Program-made: the position numbers and the translations under genes | Shown: one piece after another, positions 55,472-64,000 of the stretch | Numbering within the stretch: the stretch's first letter is position 1 | How the letters are laid out: the number at the start of each line of letters is the position of its first letter | DNA from: Chitinophaga niastensis | Lineage (GTDB): Bacteria; Bacteroidota; Bacteroidia; Chitinophagales; Chitinophagaceae | Assembly (NCBI RefSeq): GCF_003014755.1 | Contig: NZ_PYAW01000002.1 | Span: 1,527,860 to 1,591,859 of the forward strand | Direction: 5' to 3' | DNA length: 64,000 nucleotides | The notes under the pieces: model-generated | What the model was told of the DNA's origin: nothing | Database searches by the model: none | The model's input: the letters and a program-made list of their open reading frames with translations, nothing else

Positions 55472-57772
55472 ATGTGGAAATTTTTAAAGCTTACAGGAGC
55501 TTTGTGCCTGCTGCTGCAGGTTACTTTTGCGCAAAAGCAGCGCTACCCGATCATTCCTTATCCGCAGCAGCTGGTGCCGCAAACCGGTGAGTTTGTGATC
55601 ACACCCGCTACCAGGCTGGTATTGCCTGCCGATCCTGCGCCTTTCTTAATTGAAACCGCACAACTGGAATTGCTGCTTACACAAGCCCTTGGCAAACCAT
55701 TGCCTACGGCTGATAAGGCAGTTAAAGGCGCTATCATCATGCGCCAGAATCTGGCGCTGGCAGGAGAGGAGGATTACACAATGGATGTAAACCCACAACA
55801 AATTGTGATCACTGCCAAAGCACCCACCGGCTTTTTCCGGGCAGTGCAAACACTGCGTCAGTTAATGCCACCCATTATAGAAGACGCCGCAGCACCCGAT
55901 CTTAAAAAGATAGCCATCCCGGCGATGCAATTGAAAGATCATCCCACCTACGGCTGGCGCGGCATGCACCTGGATGTATCCCGTCATTTTTTCTCCGTGG
56001 CCTATCTTAAAAAATTCATTGACCTGCTGGCACTATACAAAATGAATAAGCTGCACCTGCATCTGACAGACGATCAGGGCTGGCGCATCGAAATAAAAAA
56101 ATATCCGCTGCTTACATCACAAGGCGCCTGGCGTGAGTTTAACAACCAGGATTCCGTTTGTATGAAGAAGGCCGTTGATAACCCGGATATGGCCATAGAT
56201 CAGGAACATATTATCCAGAGAGATGGTAAAACGCTGTATGGTGGCTTCTATACACAGGAGCAAATGAAGGATGTGATCAAATATGCAGCTGTACGTCATG
56301 TAGAAATTATTCCTGAAATAGATATGCCCGGTCATATGATGGCTGCTATAAGGGCTTACCCTTTTCTGAGTTGCAGCGGTGAAATTGGCTGGGGTAAAGA
56401 CTTTTCAACGCCTGTCTGTCCGTGTAACGAAGCTACTTTTACTTTTGCAGAAGATATATTTACAGAGATAGCGGCATTATTCCCCTCCAAATACATTCAC
56501 CTTGGTGCAGATGAAGTAGAAAAGACCAGCTGGGCTGCTTCTCCTGCCTGTGCCGCCACCATGAAGGCTAACAACCTGAAAGATGTGGAAGAACTGCAAA
56601 GCTATTTTGTGAAGCGTATGGAAAAATTCTTCCAATCCAAAGGCAAAGTGCTGATTGGCTGGGATGAAATTTTGCAGGGTGGTATCAGTCCAACAGCAGT
56701 ACTGATGTACTGGCGCTCCTGGGTGCCTGATGCGCCGGTATTAGCCGCCAGACACGGTAACCAGGTGATCATGACGCCGGGTAATCCGCTGTATTTTGAC
56801 GGCATCCCTGACCGCAATTCCATTTATAATGTGTATCATTTTGAGCCGGTACCCAAAGGGCTTACTGCTGCGGAAGCTACTCACATCATTGGTGCACAGG
56901 CAAATATCTGGACAGAATATATTCCTTCCGAAAAACGTGCAGATTATATGTTTATGCCCCGCATGACCGCACTGGCAGAAGTATTGTGGACGCATCATGC
57001 TGATTACAATAACTACCTGCAACGGCTAAACGAACATTATAAAAGACTGGACCTGCTGGGCGTACATTACCGCCTCCCTGATCTGGACGGGTTTACAGAA
57101 GATAATGTGTTCGTAGACAAGGCAACATTGAGTGTGCAGCCGCCACTAACGGATATGACTATCCGTTATACCACCACCGGTACTATTCCGGATACCGCTT
57201 CTGCTATATTGCCTAAGAACTTCATTATCAATAAACCGCTGACAATGAAGCTGGCGGCCTTTAGCCCTACCGGTAACCGTGGTGATATCTATACGCTTCA
57301 CTACCGCCAATCGGATTATCTCAAAGCCACCGTGGTAAAGGATGCATTCCCCGGATTGCAATTGGATTATTACCAGGGTACTTTTAAAAGCGCCACTAAA
57401 ATAAAAGCAACGGCAGACAGCTCTTTCCGTATCAACAATGTAATTATACCGGAAGGCATGGGTAAAGGCGGTGGTGCTTTTGGTGCTAAGCTGCATGGCT
57501 ACATCAATGTACCCGCTACCGGTATTTACAGTTTTTATCTTACCTGTGATGATGGGGGAATTCTTTACATAGATGATCAGGAAGTAGTGAATAACGATGG
57601 TTGGCATGCGCCTTTCCAGAAAAGCGGACAGGTAGCCCTGGAAAAAGGTTGGCATCCGCTGCTGGTAGCATTTGTAGAAGGTGGGGGCGGGTACATGCTG
57701 AAACTGGAATACAGTGTAAACGGCGGCAAGCTGCAACCGGTGCCTGATGCATGGCTGGGAGCCGGCAAATAA
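55472..57772 (+). CDS. GH20 beta-N-acetylhexosaminidase with C-terminal PA14-like domain
   Basis: 766 residues from the ATG at 55472 (MWKFLKLTG), preferred as the start of the signal peptide (ending TFAQ). Domains: GH20b N-terminal (about 20-150), GH20 barrel (about 155-510, GWRGMHLDVSRHFF, Asp347-Glu348 in HLGADEVEKTSW as the catalytic pair), a chitobiase-like FN3 domain (about 530-620), and a PA14-type beta domain (about 625-760, YSFYLTCDDGGILYIDDQ). Removes terminal GlcNAc/GalNAc from chitin oligomers or glycoproteins. The extra PA14 domain suggests surface attachment to carbohydrate. Followed by a terminator. Confidence 0.93.
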   Translation: MWKFLKLTGALCLLLQVTFAQKQRYPIIPYPQQLVPQTGEFVITPATRLVLPADPAPFLIETAQLELLLTQALGKPLPTADKAVKGAIIMRQNLALAGEEDYTMDVNPQQIVITAKAPTGFFRAVQTLRQLMPPIIEDAAAPDLKKIAIPAMQLKDHPTYGWRGMHLDVSRHFFSVAYLKKFIDLLALYKMNKLHLHLTDDQGWRIEIKKYPLLTSQGAWREFNNQDSVCMKKAVDNPDMAIDQEHIIQRDGKTLYGGFYTQEQMKDVIKYAAVRHVEIIPEIDMPGHMMAAIRAYPFLSCSGEIGWGKDFSTPVCPCNEATFTFAEDIFTEIAALFPSKYIHLGADEVEKTSWAASPACAATMKANNLKDVEELQSYFVKRMEKFFQSKGKVLIGWDEILQGGISPTAVLMYWRSWVPDAPVLAARHGNQVIMTPGNPLYFDGIPDRNSIYNVYHFEPVPKGLTAAEATHIIGAQANIWTEYIPSEKRADYMFMPRMTALAEVLWTHHADYNNYLQRLNEHYKRLDLLGVHYRLPDLDGFTEDNVFVDKATLSVQPPLTDMTIRYTTTGTIPDTASAILPKNFIINKPLTMKLAAFSPTGNRGDIYTLHYRQSDYLKATVVKDAFPGLQLDYYQGTFKSATKIKATADSSFRINNVIIPEGMGKGGGAFGAKLHGYINVPATGIYSFYLTCDDGGILYIDDQEVVNNDGWHAPFQKSGQVALEKGWHPLLVAFVEGGGGYMLKLEYSVNGGKLQPVPDAWLGAGK

Positions 57773-57784
57773 AATTTGTATGAA

Positions 57785-57809
57785 GGGGCTTAGTATGCCC
57801 CCTTTTTAT
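57785..57809 (+). terminator. Intrinsic terminator of the GH20 gene
   Basis: GGGGC - 7-base loop - GCCCC followed by CTTTTTATTTT, 12 bp after the stop codon. Confidence 0.8.
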
Positions 57810-57894
57810 TTTATATTGCTGTAATAAGTGAACAATAACATATGACCCGTTGCTGTATTATTTCCCCCCTGATTTTTTTTCGTTTAAAACAGAT

Positions 57895-57981
57895 ATGCAG
57901 CTTGTTTATTCGCCGGAGGTAAAAGCAGCGGCAATCTTATATCTGCAACAGCTGCGGGAAAAGTATTTTTCTTATTTTTGA
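57895..57981 (+). CDS. Possible 28-residue small protein
   Basis: An ATG-started frame of 28 residues (MQLVYSPEVKAAA... ending YFSYF), stopping 8 bases before the membrane-protein start. It could be a leader peptide or small protein. No homologue is recognised; included for completeness with low confidence. Confidence 0.2.
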   Translation: MQLVYSPEVKAAAILYLQQLREKYFSYF

Positions 57982-57989
57982 TACCATCT

Positions 57990-59279
57990 ATGCGCATTAT
58001 AAAAATTTTGTTGTTCCTGTTAATCACCTGCCAGGTTGCCTTTGCAACAGATACTGAGCTGGCAAAAGTACTGGAATCACTCACGCCCCAACAAAGAACG
58101 GTCCTTTATCAATATGGTACTTTAAGAACCTATGCTACGCCTGCACAGGCAGATAGTTTCTGGCAACAGCATCAGATCAGCAACGTGACGGTGCAACAGG
58201 CAGGCCTGCTGGCAACGGAGTTGCTGGTGAATACGGAGCTGGAGTATACTATAAAAAAGCCTTCGCGTTTACAGGCACTCAGGGGGCTGTTTACCGCCTC
58301 CCGGTTGTTACTGGGACTGGCGGCGCTGGTAGCCGCTTATGCACTGGTACAGCTCCTGAGTCGTTACTGGGGATTGATCCGGTACTGGCTCGTCAGGTTG
58401 TTCTCTCCATTGTTCCGTTGGCTGTTTTCTCCCCGGATGCTTACGTATGAATTGCTGCTGATAAGTATTGCGGGCATTTATTTTGGCCCCCGGGTACCTG
58501 ATTTGGTGATACGCACTATCGTGATTCACGTGGGCGTTTTCGTTTTTTGGGCGCAACTAACGGCCATCGTTACACGTAAACATTTCATTACGGATTATAA
58601 AGATGTGGTAAAGAATACCCTTAAAAATGAGAATAAGCCATGGGAGGCATTCCTGCAGGTGACTGTGCCTGCTGGTCTTACTACCGCAGCTGTGGCATGG
58701 GTGATACATGTTTGTCCGGATCTGTGGTATCCTTACGAAGTAACGATACCCGCGCTGGTAGGTGTATATGCCTTGCCGCCACTACGTAGACTGGAAGCGC
58801 CTTTGAGCCATTTATTTTATCCTTTTGCCAATTCCCGGATGCATGGAAACGACCGGCGTATAGCCGCTTACGTGATTCTCACATTGGTGGCCTGGGTGTT
58901 AATGCTGGCACTGCCGGTAGTAGTGATACAGCCGGTGCTGGTACTCACTGTTTGTCTCACCTTTATGCTGTTATTGCTTTCCATTGAACGGATCACTTAC
59001 TGCGGTATTAAAAACTACATATGGATGCAGGTGATTACTGTGGGCTTCCTTGTTGCTGCCATATTGATAGGTGCGCAGTTGAGCGTGCTGTTAATGTCCT
59101 GGATAGGAATGGGAGGCATATTGTTATATATACTGATCAAATATTGGGAAATACCGGTATTGCTGGGTTGGAGCTGGAAAAACAGGAAAGCCTGGGGAGC
59201 CCTGGGGATGGCCATGCTGATATGGGGTATAGGGGAGTTGATCCGTCATAAGCCGGAATGGTTTGTATTGTTTTATTAA
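57990..59279 (+). CDS. Polytopic membrane protein of unknown function
   Basis: 429 residues from the ATG at 57990 (MRIIKILL); a start four codons earlier is possible. Signal peptide or anchor (about 1-20), a short extracytoplasmic domain (about 25-95), then about nine membrane helices (98-425) with a soluble loop around KHFITDYKDVVKNTLKNENKPWEAF. Some resemblance to transporter-like or mechanosensitive-channel-like architectures, but no diagnostic motif is seen. Next to GH20 but separated by a terminator. Confidence 0.65.
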   Translation: MRIIKILLFLLITCQVAFATDTELAKVLESLTPQQRTVLYQYGTLRTYATPAQADSFWQQHQISNVTVQQAGLLATELLVNTELEYTIKKPSRLQALRGLFTASRLLLGLAALVAAYALVQLLSRYWGLIRYWLVRLFSPLFRWLFSPRMLTYELLLISIAGIYFGPRVPDLVIRTIVIHVGVFVFWAQLTAIVTRKHFITDYKDVVKNTLKNENKPWEAFLQVTVPAGLTTAAVAWVIHVCPDLWYPYEVTIPALVGVYALPPLRRLEAPLSHLFYPFANSRMHGNDRRIAAYVILTLVAWVLMLALPVVVIQPVLVLTVCLTFMLLLLSIERITYCGIKNYIWMQVITVGFLVAAILIGAQLSVLLMSWIGMGGILLYILIKYWEIPVLLGWSWKNRKAWGALGMAMLIWGIGELIRHKPEWFVLFY

Positions 59280-59643
59280 CCCGGGTAGTGCGACTGGTAC
59301 CAATAAGTATTGTTTATTATTTAATATTTAATGAAGAATTTGTTGTAAAAGTGTATTTTTGCGCTCCCTAAGCATACGAAATTTATTTTATTGAAGATAC
59401 GCGTAGATCCGAGTATCGTACTGACAAGGCTTCTCAGGGCCTCCAAGGCGATAAGTAGGGTCTGCGCTTTTTTATTGCTGATCATTTACTCCCGGTCGCA
59501 GGTCCCACCATCTTCAGATATTACGTTGATAGCAATCAGAACAGGTGTTTTTACTAAAGAATTTACCAACGGTTATGATTCTCCCGAAAATTGTAATAAA
59601 TTCATTAACTGTAAACATTACACTTAATAGCTTAATTCCCGTT
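59280..59643. other. Intergenic region before the glutaminase-family gene
   Basis: 364 bp. TATTTTTG at 59354-59361 fits the -7 box TAnnTTTG, but no TTTG partner at the right distance is visible. A 78-codon frame at 59391-59627 crosses it without any feature of a real gene. Confidence 0.4.
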
Positions 59644-62115
59644 ATGAAGAGTACACTCGTATTATTGGCAACGCTAGCGATGGGGTCCGGTGCAGCTGCA
59701 CAGCAGCAGGCGCCTGCTTATCCATTGATTACACATGATCCTTATTTCAGTATTTGGTCTGCTTCCGACACCTTGAACAGCACTGCTACCAGGCACTGGA
59801 CGGGGGCTACACAGTCTTTGAACGGCCTGGTGAAGGTAGACGGGGTTACTTACCGGGTATTAGGCAAGCTGGATAACAGTTACGAAGGAGTGGTGCCTAC
59901 CAGTGAGGACCAGCCTTACCAGGTGAAATACACGGAAACTGAGCCTACCACCAGCTGGATGGATCCTGCATATGATGATCAGTCCTGGAAAACAGGCACC
60001 GCCCCGTTTAGCGATAATTCCGGTTTGAGTGGTACCTCCTGGAAGAGCCAGGATCTATGGACCAGGAGAACATTTGACAGTGCAGGCTTATCTGCAGGAA
60101 ATCTGCAATTGAAAATCTCTCATGATGATAATATTACGGTATATCTCAACGGCGATAAGATTTACGAACACAATGGCTGGTTGAATAAATATGTTTATCT
60201 GCCTATACCGGATGCTGTAAAAAGTAAATTGAAAAGCACGGGCAACGTACTCGCTGTTCATATCCGGAATACTGCCGGCGGCGCCTTTCTGGATGCGGGT
60301 TTGTCTAGGCAGGTGGAAGCTCCCGGTGATCAGGGCATTGAGAAGGCCGTACAAACATCTGTAAATATCAATGCTACGCAAACACGTTATCAGTTTACCT
60401 GTGGTAAAGTAAATCTTACACTGACATTCACTTCTCCACTGCTGATGAGTGATCTGTCGTTGTTGTCGAGGCCAGTTTCATACATCTCTTACAAGGTAGT
60501 TGCCAATGACGATGCTACACACCAGGTGCAGTTATATTTCGGCGCATCCACCGACTTATGTGTGAATGTACCTTCGCAACCGGTTACTACGACACAGTAT
60601 ACGACAGGTAAATTATCAGTATTAAAAGCGGGAACAAAAGTACAGCCGGTGTTGCAGAAAAAAGGCGACGACCTGCGTATCGACTGGGGTTACATGTATG
60701 TAGCAGCACCAGCTTCGGCTAATACGGTGCAGTATATCAGCACCGCTGGAGATGCCATGAAGGCGTTTGTAAATGAATCCGTTGCCGGCACGCAGCAGGA
60801 TAAAGAACTGGTATTAAGCACGGTTGTTAAATTAGCAGATGTAGATAAAACCGGCAGGGAGCAGCTTTTCCTGCTTGGCTATGACGACGTATATGCGTTA
60901 CAGTATTTTTCTGCCAACATTAAAGCCTGGTGGAAAAATGATACCACACAAACCATCGATAAACAGTTAAATATTGCTTATGATGATTATGCTGCGGTGA
61001 TAAAAAAATGTAGTCTTTTTAATGAGCAGCTGCACCGCGACGCCGTAAACGCTGGCGGAGAAACCTATGCGAAACTCTGTGAGCTGGCCTATCGCCAGAG
61101 TATTGCAGCACATAAGCTGGCTAAGAGTCCGCAGGGTGATATCCTTTTTCTCTCTAAAGAAAATTTCAGTAATGGATGTATCAATACAGTAGATGTAACT
61201 TATCCATCTGCACCATTATTTTTACTCTATAATCCTGATTTATTAAAAGGGATGATGAATGGTATTTTCTATTTCTCTGAAAGTGGAAAGTATACCAAAC
61301 CTTATGCAGCACACGATCTTGGCACCTACCCATTGGCAAACGGACAGGTATATGATGAAGGTATGCCGGTAGAAGAATCTGGTAATATGCTGATCCTTGC
61401 CGGTGCTATTGCCAGAGCAGAAGGCAATGCCGGCTACGCCAAAAAGCATTGGAAAACACTGACTACCTGGGCAGAATATTTATTGAAAGAAGGTTTTGAT
61501 CCGGCGAATCAATTATGTACAGATGATTTTGCCGGTCATCTTGCCCGCAATACAAATCTCTCTTTAAAAGCTATTGCAGGTATTCGCTCGTATGCTATGC
61601 TGGCAAAGCAATTGGGTTATGCATCCGTAGCTGCCAAATATGAAAAAAGTGCAAAAGAAATGGCTGCCAACTGGATTAAGCTGGCTGATGATGGCGATCA
61701 TTTCAGTCTGGCTTTTGAAAGTAAAAATACCTGGAGCCAGAAATATAATATGGTATGGGACAAAGTCCTGAACTTTAATCTTTTTCCGGCTACTGTTTAC
61801 AAAAAGGAAACAGATTACTACCTTACCCGTCAGCATAAATATGGTTTACCACTTGATAGCCGGAAGTCTTACACCAAGTCGGACTGGATCATGTGGACGG
61901 CAGTACTGACAAGCACCCCCGCTGATTTTAAGGCTTTCGTTGAGCCGATATATACCTATGTAACGGGCACGCATACACGTGTTCCGCTGAGCGACTGGCA
62001 TGAAACTACTGATGGTAAAATGGTAGGCTTTCAGGCGAGGAGTGTAGTGGGAGGATATTTTATGAAGATGCTGGATGCGAAGTTTAATCCAACATCGGTA
62101 AGTGTAAAAAGATAA
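59644..62115 (+). CDS. Glutaminase-family protein (DUF4964/DUF5127/DUF4965/DUF1793)
   Basis: 823 residues from the ATG at 59644 (MKSTLVLLATLAMGSGAAAQQ), the start of a clear signal peptide; the open frame extends 33 codons upstream. Domains in order: DUF4964-like (PLITHDPYFSIWSASDTLN), DUF5127 (to about 330), DUF4965 (about 340-510), and DUF1793 (about 515-810, with the six-hairpin pattern; WHETTDGKMVGFQARSVVGGYF near the end). The family includes fungal glutaminase A, but many bacterial members may act on glycans or glycoconjugates; substrate is open. Followed by a strong terminator. Confidence 0.85.
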   Translation: MKSTLVLLATLAMGSGAAAQQQAPAYPLITHDPYFSIWSASDTLNSTATRHWTGATQSLNGLVKVDGVTYRVLGKLDNSYEGVVPTSEDQPYQVKYTETEPTTSWMDPAYDDQSWKTGTAPFSDNSGLSGTSWKSQDLWTRRTFDSAGLSAGNLQLKISHDDNITVYLNGDKIYEHNGWLNKYVYLPIPDAVKSKLKSTGNVLAVHIRNTAGGAFLDAGLSRQVEAPGDQGIEKAVQTSVNINATQTRYQFTCGKVNLTLTFTSPLLMSDLSLLSRPVSYISYKVVANDDATHQVQLYFGASTDLCVNVPSQPVTTTQYTTGKLSVLKAGTKVQPVLQKKGDDLRIDWGYMYVAAPASANTVQYISTAGDAMKAFVNESVAGTQQDKELVLSTVVKLADVDKTGREQLFLLGYDDVYALQYFSANIKAWWKNDTTQTIDKQLNIAYDDYAAVIKKCSLFNEQLHRDAVNAGGETYAKLCELAYRQSIAAHKLAKSPQGDILFLSKENFSNGCINTVDVTYPSAPLFLLYNPDLLKGMMNGIFYFSESGKYTKPYAAHDLGTYPLANGQVYDEGMPVEESGNMLILAGAIARAEGNAGYAKKHWKTLTTWAEYLLKEGFDPANQLCTDDFAGHLARNTNLSLKAIAGIRSYAMLAKQLGYASVAAKYEKSAKEMAANWIKLADDGDHFSLAFESKNTWSQKYNMVWDKVLNFNLFPATVYKKETDYYLTRQHKYGLPLDSRKSYTKSDWIMWTAVLTSTPADFKAFVEPIYTYVTGTHTRVPLSDWHETTDGKMVGFQARSVVGGYFMKMLDAKFNPTSVSVKR

Positions 62116-62117
62116 AT

Positions 62118-62153
62118 AAAAAGCTTCCTGGTAACATTTCCGGGAAGCTTTTT
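62118..62153 (+). terminator. Intrinsic terminator
   Basis: AAAAAGCTTCCTGG pairs with CCGGGAAGCTTTTT (one mismatch) and a T run follows. It ends the glutaminase-family transcript. Confidence 0.85.
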
Positions 62154-62242
62154 TTATACCTTGTAAGTAGCCATGGTGGCTACATAATTATATATAGGAT
62201 AAATATAGATGAGATAAATAATTAAAAATGAAGCGAATAAAA

Positions 62243-62273
62243 TTTGGAAGTAATTTAGAAATTCCTATCTTTG
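62243..62273 (+). promoter_or_regulatory. Promoter of tRNA-Lys
   Basis: TTTG (62243-62246), 19 bp, TATCTTTG (62266-62273): a textbook Bacteroidota sigma-ABfr promoter. The tRNA starts 28 bp further on. Confidence 0.8.
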
Positions 62274-62301
62274 CACTCCCTTAGAGAAATGAGGGGTAAA
62301 T

Positions 62302-62374
62302 GATTCCCTAGCTCAGTTGGTAGAGCAATACACTTTTAATGTATGGGTCTTGGGTTCGAGTCCCAAGGGGATCA
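62302..62374 (+). tRNA. tRNA-Lys (anticodon TTT)
   Basis: 73 nt. Acceptor GATTCCC pairs with GGGGATC (one wobble), D arm GCTCAGTTGGTAGAGC, anticodon stem ATACA/TGTAT with loop CTTTTAA giving anticodon TTT, T arm TTGGG-TTCGAGT-CCCAA, discriminator A. CCA is not encoded. An integrase gene begins 239 bp downstream; tRNA-Lys 3' ends are common integration sites. Confidence 0.95.
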
Positions 62375-62400
62375 CAACAAAGAAAATAAACAGTATCAAA

Positions 62401-62432
62401 GCCGCATAAATCGTAGGATTTACGCGGCTTTT
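62401..62432 (+). terminator. Terminator after tRNA-Lys
   Basis: GCCGCATAAATC - GTAG - GATTTACGCGGC (one wobble) followed by TTTT. Confidence 0.85.
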
Positions 62433-62474
62433 CTGCTTTTAGGATATTAAGGTAAACTACATCAAACGAATCTG

Positions 62475-62526
62475 AAAGGATACATAAAAGGATACAGTAA
62501 CATTTTTTAATTTACTGTATCCTTTT
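62475..62526. repeat. Direct and inverted repeats before the integrase
   Basis: AAAGGATACA is repeated at 62475 and 62487, and AAAAGGATACAGTAA (62486-62500) has a perfect inverted copy at 62512-62526. About 90 bp before the integrase start. Suits recombinase arm-binding sites or an operator of the integrase gene. Confidence 0.5.
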
Positions 62527-62613
62527 CCCGGAGATGCTTATCTATAATGGGTTTTAGGAACTCAAACCGAACCAATTAACGCCAAACAAAACCAATCGGT
62601 AACCTAAAACTTT

Positions 62614-63882
62614 TTGAAGATGAAAGTAAGCCAAGACTTATCAATCCTGTTTCACCTTCGATACGCCAATGGAAACACAGCTGGTAAAGCAACTATTTGC
62701 GTTCGATTAACTGTTAATGGTCATCCCCGGGATGGATTCTCGCTGGGATACCAGATTGACCCCAAAAAATTCGACAAGAAAGCTGCGGCCATCATTGGTA
62801 AATCGACGGAAGCCATAGAAATAAATACGCAGATCCAGCATGTCAAAAGTGAATTACTCCGGCATTACAACCTATTAAAAGCCCAGGGTTCCACCGTTAC
62901 ACCCACCATGATAAAGAATGCTCACCTCTGTATTAATCAGGAGAAAAAGACTTTAATACAGGTAGCTGACTTCCACAACGCAAAATTTAAAGAGAAGGTA
63001 GAAAAAGAGAAACGTTCTCCTGGTACATTGAAAAAATGGGTCACTACCAAGGACAAGATTACTATCTTCTTGAAGGAGGTATTTAAAATGCCGGATATTC
63101 CACTCGATAGAATCGAATACGCTTTTGCTGAGGATTTCTTCGATTACATGACACTGACGGAAGGGATTCAGGATAACACTGCAATGAAGTACCTGAAAAA
63201 CACCAAGCAGCTTTTAAAGTTGGCAGTGCAACGAAAATGGTTAACCCATAATCCATTGGGAGATTTCGTCTGTACTTACATTAATCCTGACCGTGATATC
63301 CTTGATATGGACGAACTCAGTGCATTATATCATAAGGAGTTTACCATACCTCGTTTGCAGGAAACTAAAGACGCTTACCTGTTTATGGCCTTAACCGGTT
63401 ATGCCTATAAGGACGCTTTGATGTTGTCTCCTGATAATGTTGCAAAATTTTTTGATGGCGAAGACTGGATTGTTAAAAACCGTGAAAAGACCTGGTGCCG
63501 TGAGAATGTACCCTTGTTACCAATTGCAAAAGAGATCCTGCAGAAATATAAAAATCATCCTTATTGCGTTGCGAATAATGTTCTCCTGCCTATAAACAGC
63601 AACCAACGTTTTAACGGTTATCTTAAAGAGGTTGCGGACCTTTGCGGAATTAATAAAAACCTCACTACACATACCGCCCGTCATACATTTGCCACTACGG
63701 TAACACTGGCGAATGGTGTGCCCTTGGAAACAGTAAGCGCAATGCTGGGTCATAAATCCATCAGGACGACGCAGATCTATGCAAAGATTGTAGCCAGCAA
63801 AGTTAGCGTTGACATGAAGACGTTAAAGGGCATCTTTAATCTTGCTTTGCCTGATTCCTTGCTGTATAGTGCCGTTGCATAA
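62614..63882 (+). CDS. Tyrosine recombinase (IntDOT-like site-specific integrase)
   Basis: 422 residues. Arm-type DNA-binding N-terminus (about 1-95), SAM-like core-binding domain (about 110-210), catalytic domain (about 225-405) with His353-x-x-Arg356 (HTARHTF), His380 (GHKS) and nucleophile Tyr389 (QIYAKI). The first catalytic Arg of other tyrosine recombinases is not at its place: LTGYAYKD has Ala264 there, as in IntDOT and related Bacteroidota enzymes. It lies beside tRNA-Lys, so it probably integrated an element that extends beyond the right edge; no second att copy is seen in the window. Confidence 0.93.
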   Translation: MKMKVSQDLSILFHLRYANGNTAGKATICVRLTVNGHPRDGFSLGYQIDPKKFDKKAAAIIGKSTEAIEINTQIQHVKSELLRHYNLLKAQGSTVTPTMIKNAHLCINQEKKTLIQVADFHNAKFKEKVEKEKRSPGTLKKWVTTKDKITIFLKEVFKMPDIPLDRIEYAFAEDFFDYMTLTEGIQDNTAMKYLKNTKQLLKLAVQRKWLTHNPLGDFVCTYINPDRDILDMDELSALYHKEFTIPRLQETKDAYLFMALTGYAYKDALMLSPDNVAKFFDGEDWIVKNREKTWCRENVPLLPIAKEILQKYKNHPYCVANNVLLPINSNQRFNGYLKEVADLCGINKNLTTHTARHTFATTVTLANGVPLETVSAMLGHKSIRTTQIYAKIVASKVSVDMKTLKGIFNLALPDSLLYSAVA

Positions 63883-63890
63883 ATAAAATT

Positions 63891-63928
63891 ATCAAGGCAG
63901 GTACTTTTTTCAATGTACCTGTCTTGAT
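63891..63928. terminator. Hairpin after the integrase
   Basis: ATCAAGGCAGGTAC pairs with GTACCTGTCTTGAT (one wobble) around a 10-base loop, 8 bp after the integrase stop. No T run follows, so it may be a terminator of weak form or a structural element. No further gene is seen in the remaining 72 bases. Confidence 0.55.
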
Positions 63929-64000
63929 AATCAATGCCTTAACAAAGCGTTAACATCGTAAATAAACCCAAAATCATTTATTGCAGACCTTGTTGATACT

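Noticed and set aside
59391..59627. 78-residue frame before the glutaminase-family gene
   Set aside because: No signal, domain or family resemblance, and it lies between a possible promoter and the next gene's start.
62302..62614. att direct repeat pair in the window
   Set aside because: No second copy of the tRNA-Lys 3' end is present before position 64000, so the attachment sites cannot be defined here.

Overview
The window looks like chromosome of a Bacteroidota bacterium of the Chitinophaga type (family Chitinophagaceae). The support is paired SusC/SusD operons, STN-domain SusC receptors with an ECF sigma/FecR pair, LytTR two-component genes, DUF-type glycan-binding lipoproteins, signal peptides ending in '-AQ', and the Bacteroidota promoter form TTTG-N19-TAnnTTTG in front of a tRNA. 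The genus is an inference from gene content.

Region 1 (1-18 kb) is AT-richer and accessory in character. It holds the start of an STN-type SusC receptor, two paralogous S9-type serine peptidases, an outer-membrane TonB receptor, a thioredoxin-like protein with a MauE/DoxX-like first membrane segment, a 1099-residue fusion of an FAD oxidoreductase with a membrane glycosyltransferase-like domain, and five small exported proteins (77-84 aa) that share a leader and paired cysteines. Three copies of one promoter/operator-like module (dyad CTG-N11-CAG, 10 bp, then TAAyTTTG) lie upstream of the fusion gene and of two small-protein genes. This is the best candidate for an undescribed system: a co-regulated set of secreted, probably disulfide-bonded peptides with peptidases and a thiol-redox protein.

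Region 2 (18-32 kb) is mixed chromosomal content: a small FecR-like membrane protein, an FtsX/MacB-type permease, a lipoprotein, an MFS exporter with a divergent LysR regulator, a subclass B1-like metallo-beta-lactamase, a TonB receptor with a perfect hairpin just before its start codon, a SnoaL-like gene remnant, an mlaE-mlaF-mlaD lipid-transport operon, a DUF1080 protein, a double CDGSH iron-sulfur protein and a DUF4337 protein.

Region 3 (32-43 kb, minus strand) is a polysaccharide utilisation locus: ECF sigma, FecR anti-sigma, STN-SusC, SusD, two surface lipoproteins and a GH29 alpha-L-fucosidase. The likely flow is glycan sensing through the STN receptor to FecR and sigma, then binding, trimming and import of fucosylated oligosaccharides.

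Region 4 (43-53 kb) is a second SusC/SusD operon carrying two TlpA-type thiol-disulfide proteins, facing a divergent LytTR system (a degenerate kinase-like protein, a complete LytS-like kinase and a response regulator). Direct repeats 21 bp apart lie between them.

Region 5 (53-64 kb, plus strand) holds a DAC-like (diadenylate-cyclase-fold) protein, an RluE-type pseudouridine synthase, a GH20 beta-hexosaminidase with a C-terminal PA14-like domain, an unknown polytopic membrane protein, a glutaminase-family (DUF4965) protein, tRNA-Lys(TTT), and an IntDOT-like tyrosine recombinase that probably marks the edge of an integrated element. Large near-perfect palindromic repeats sit between several genes.
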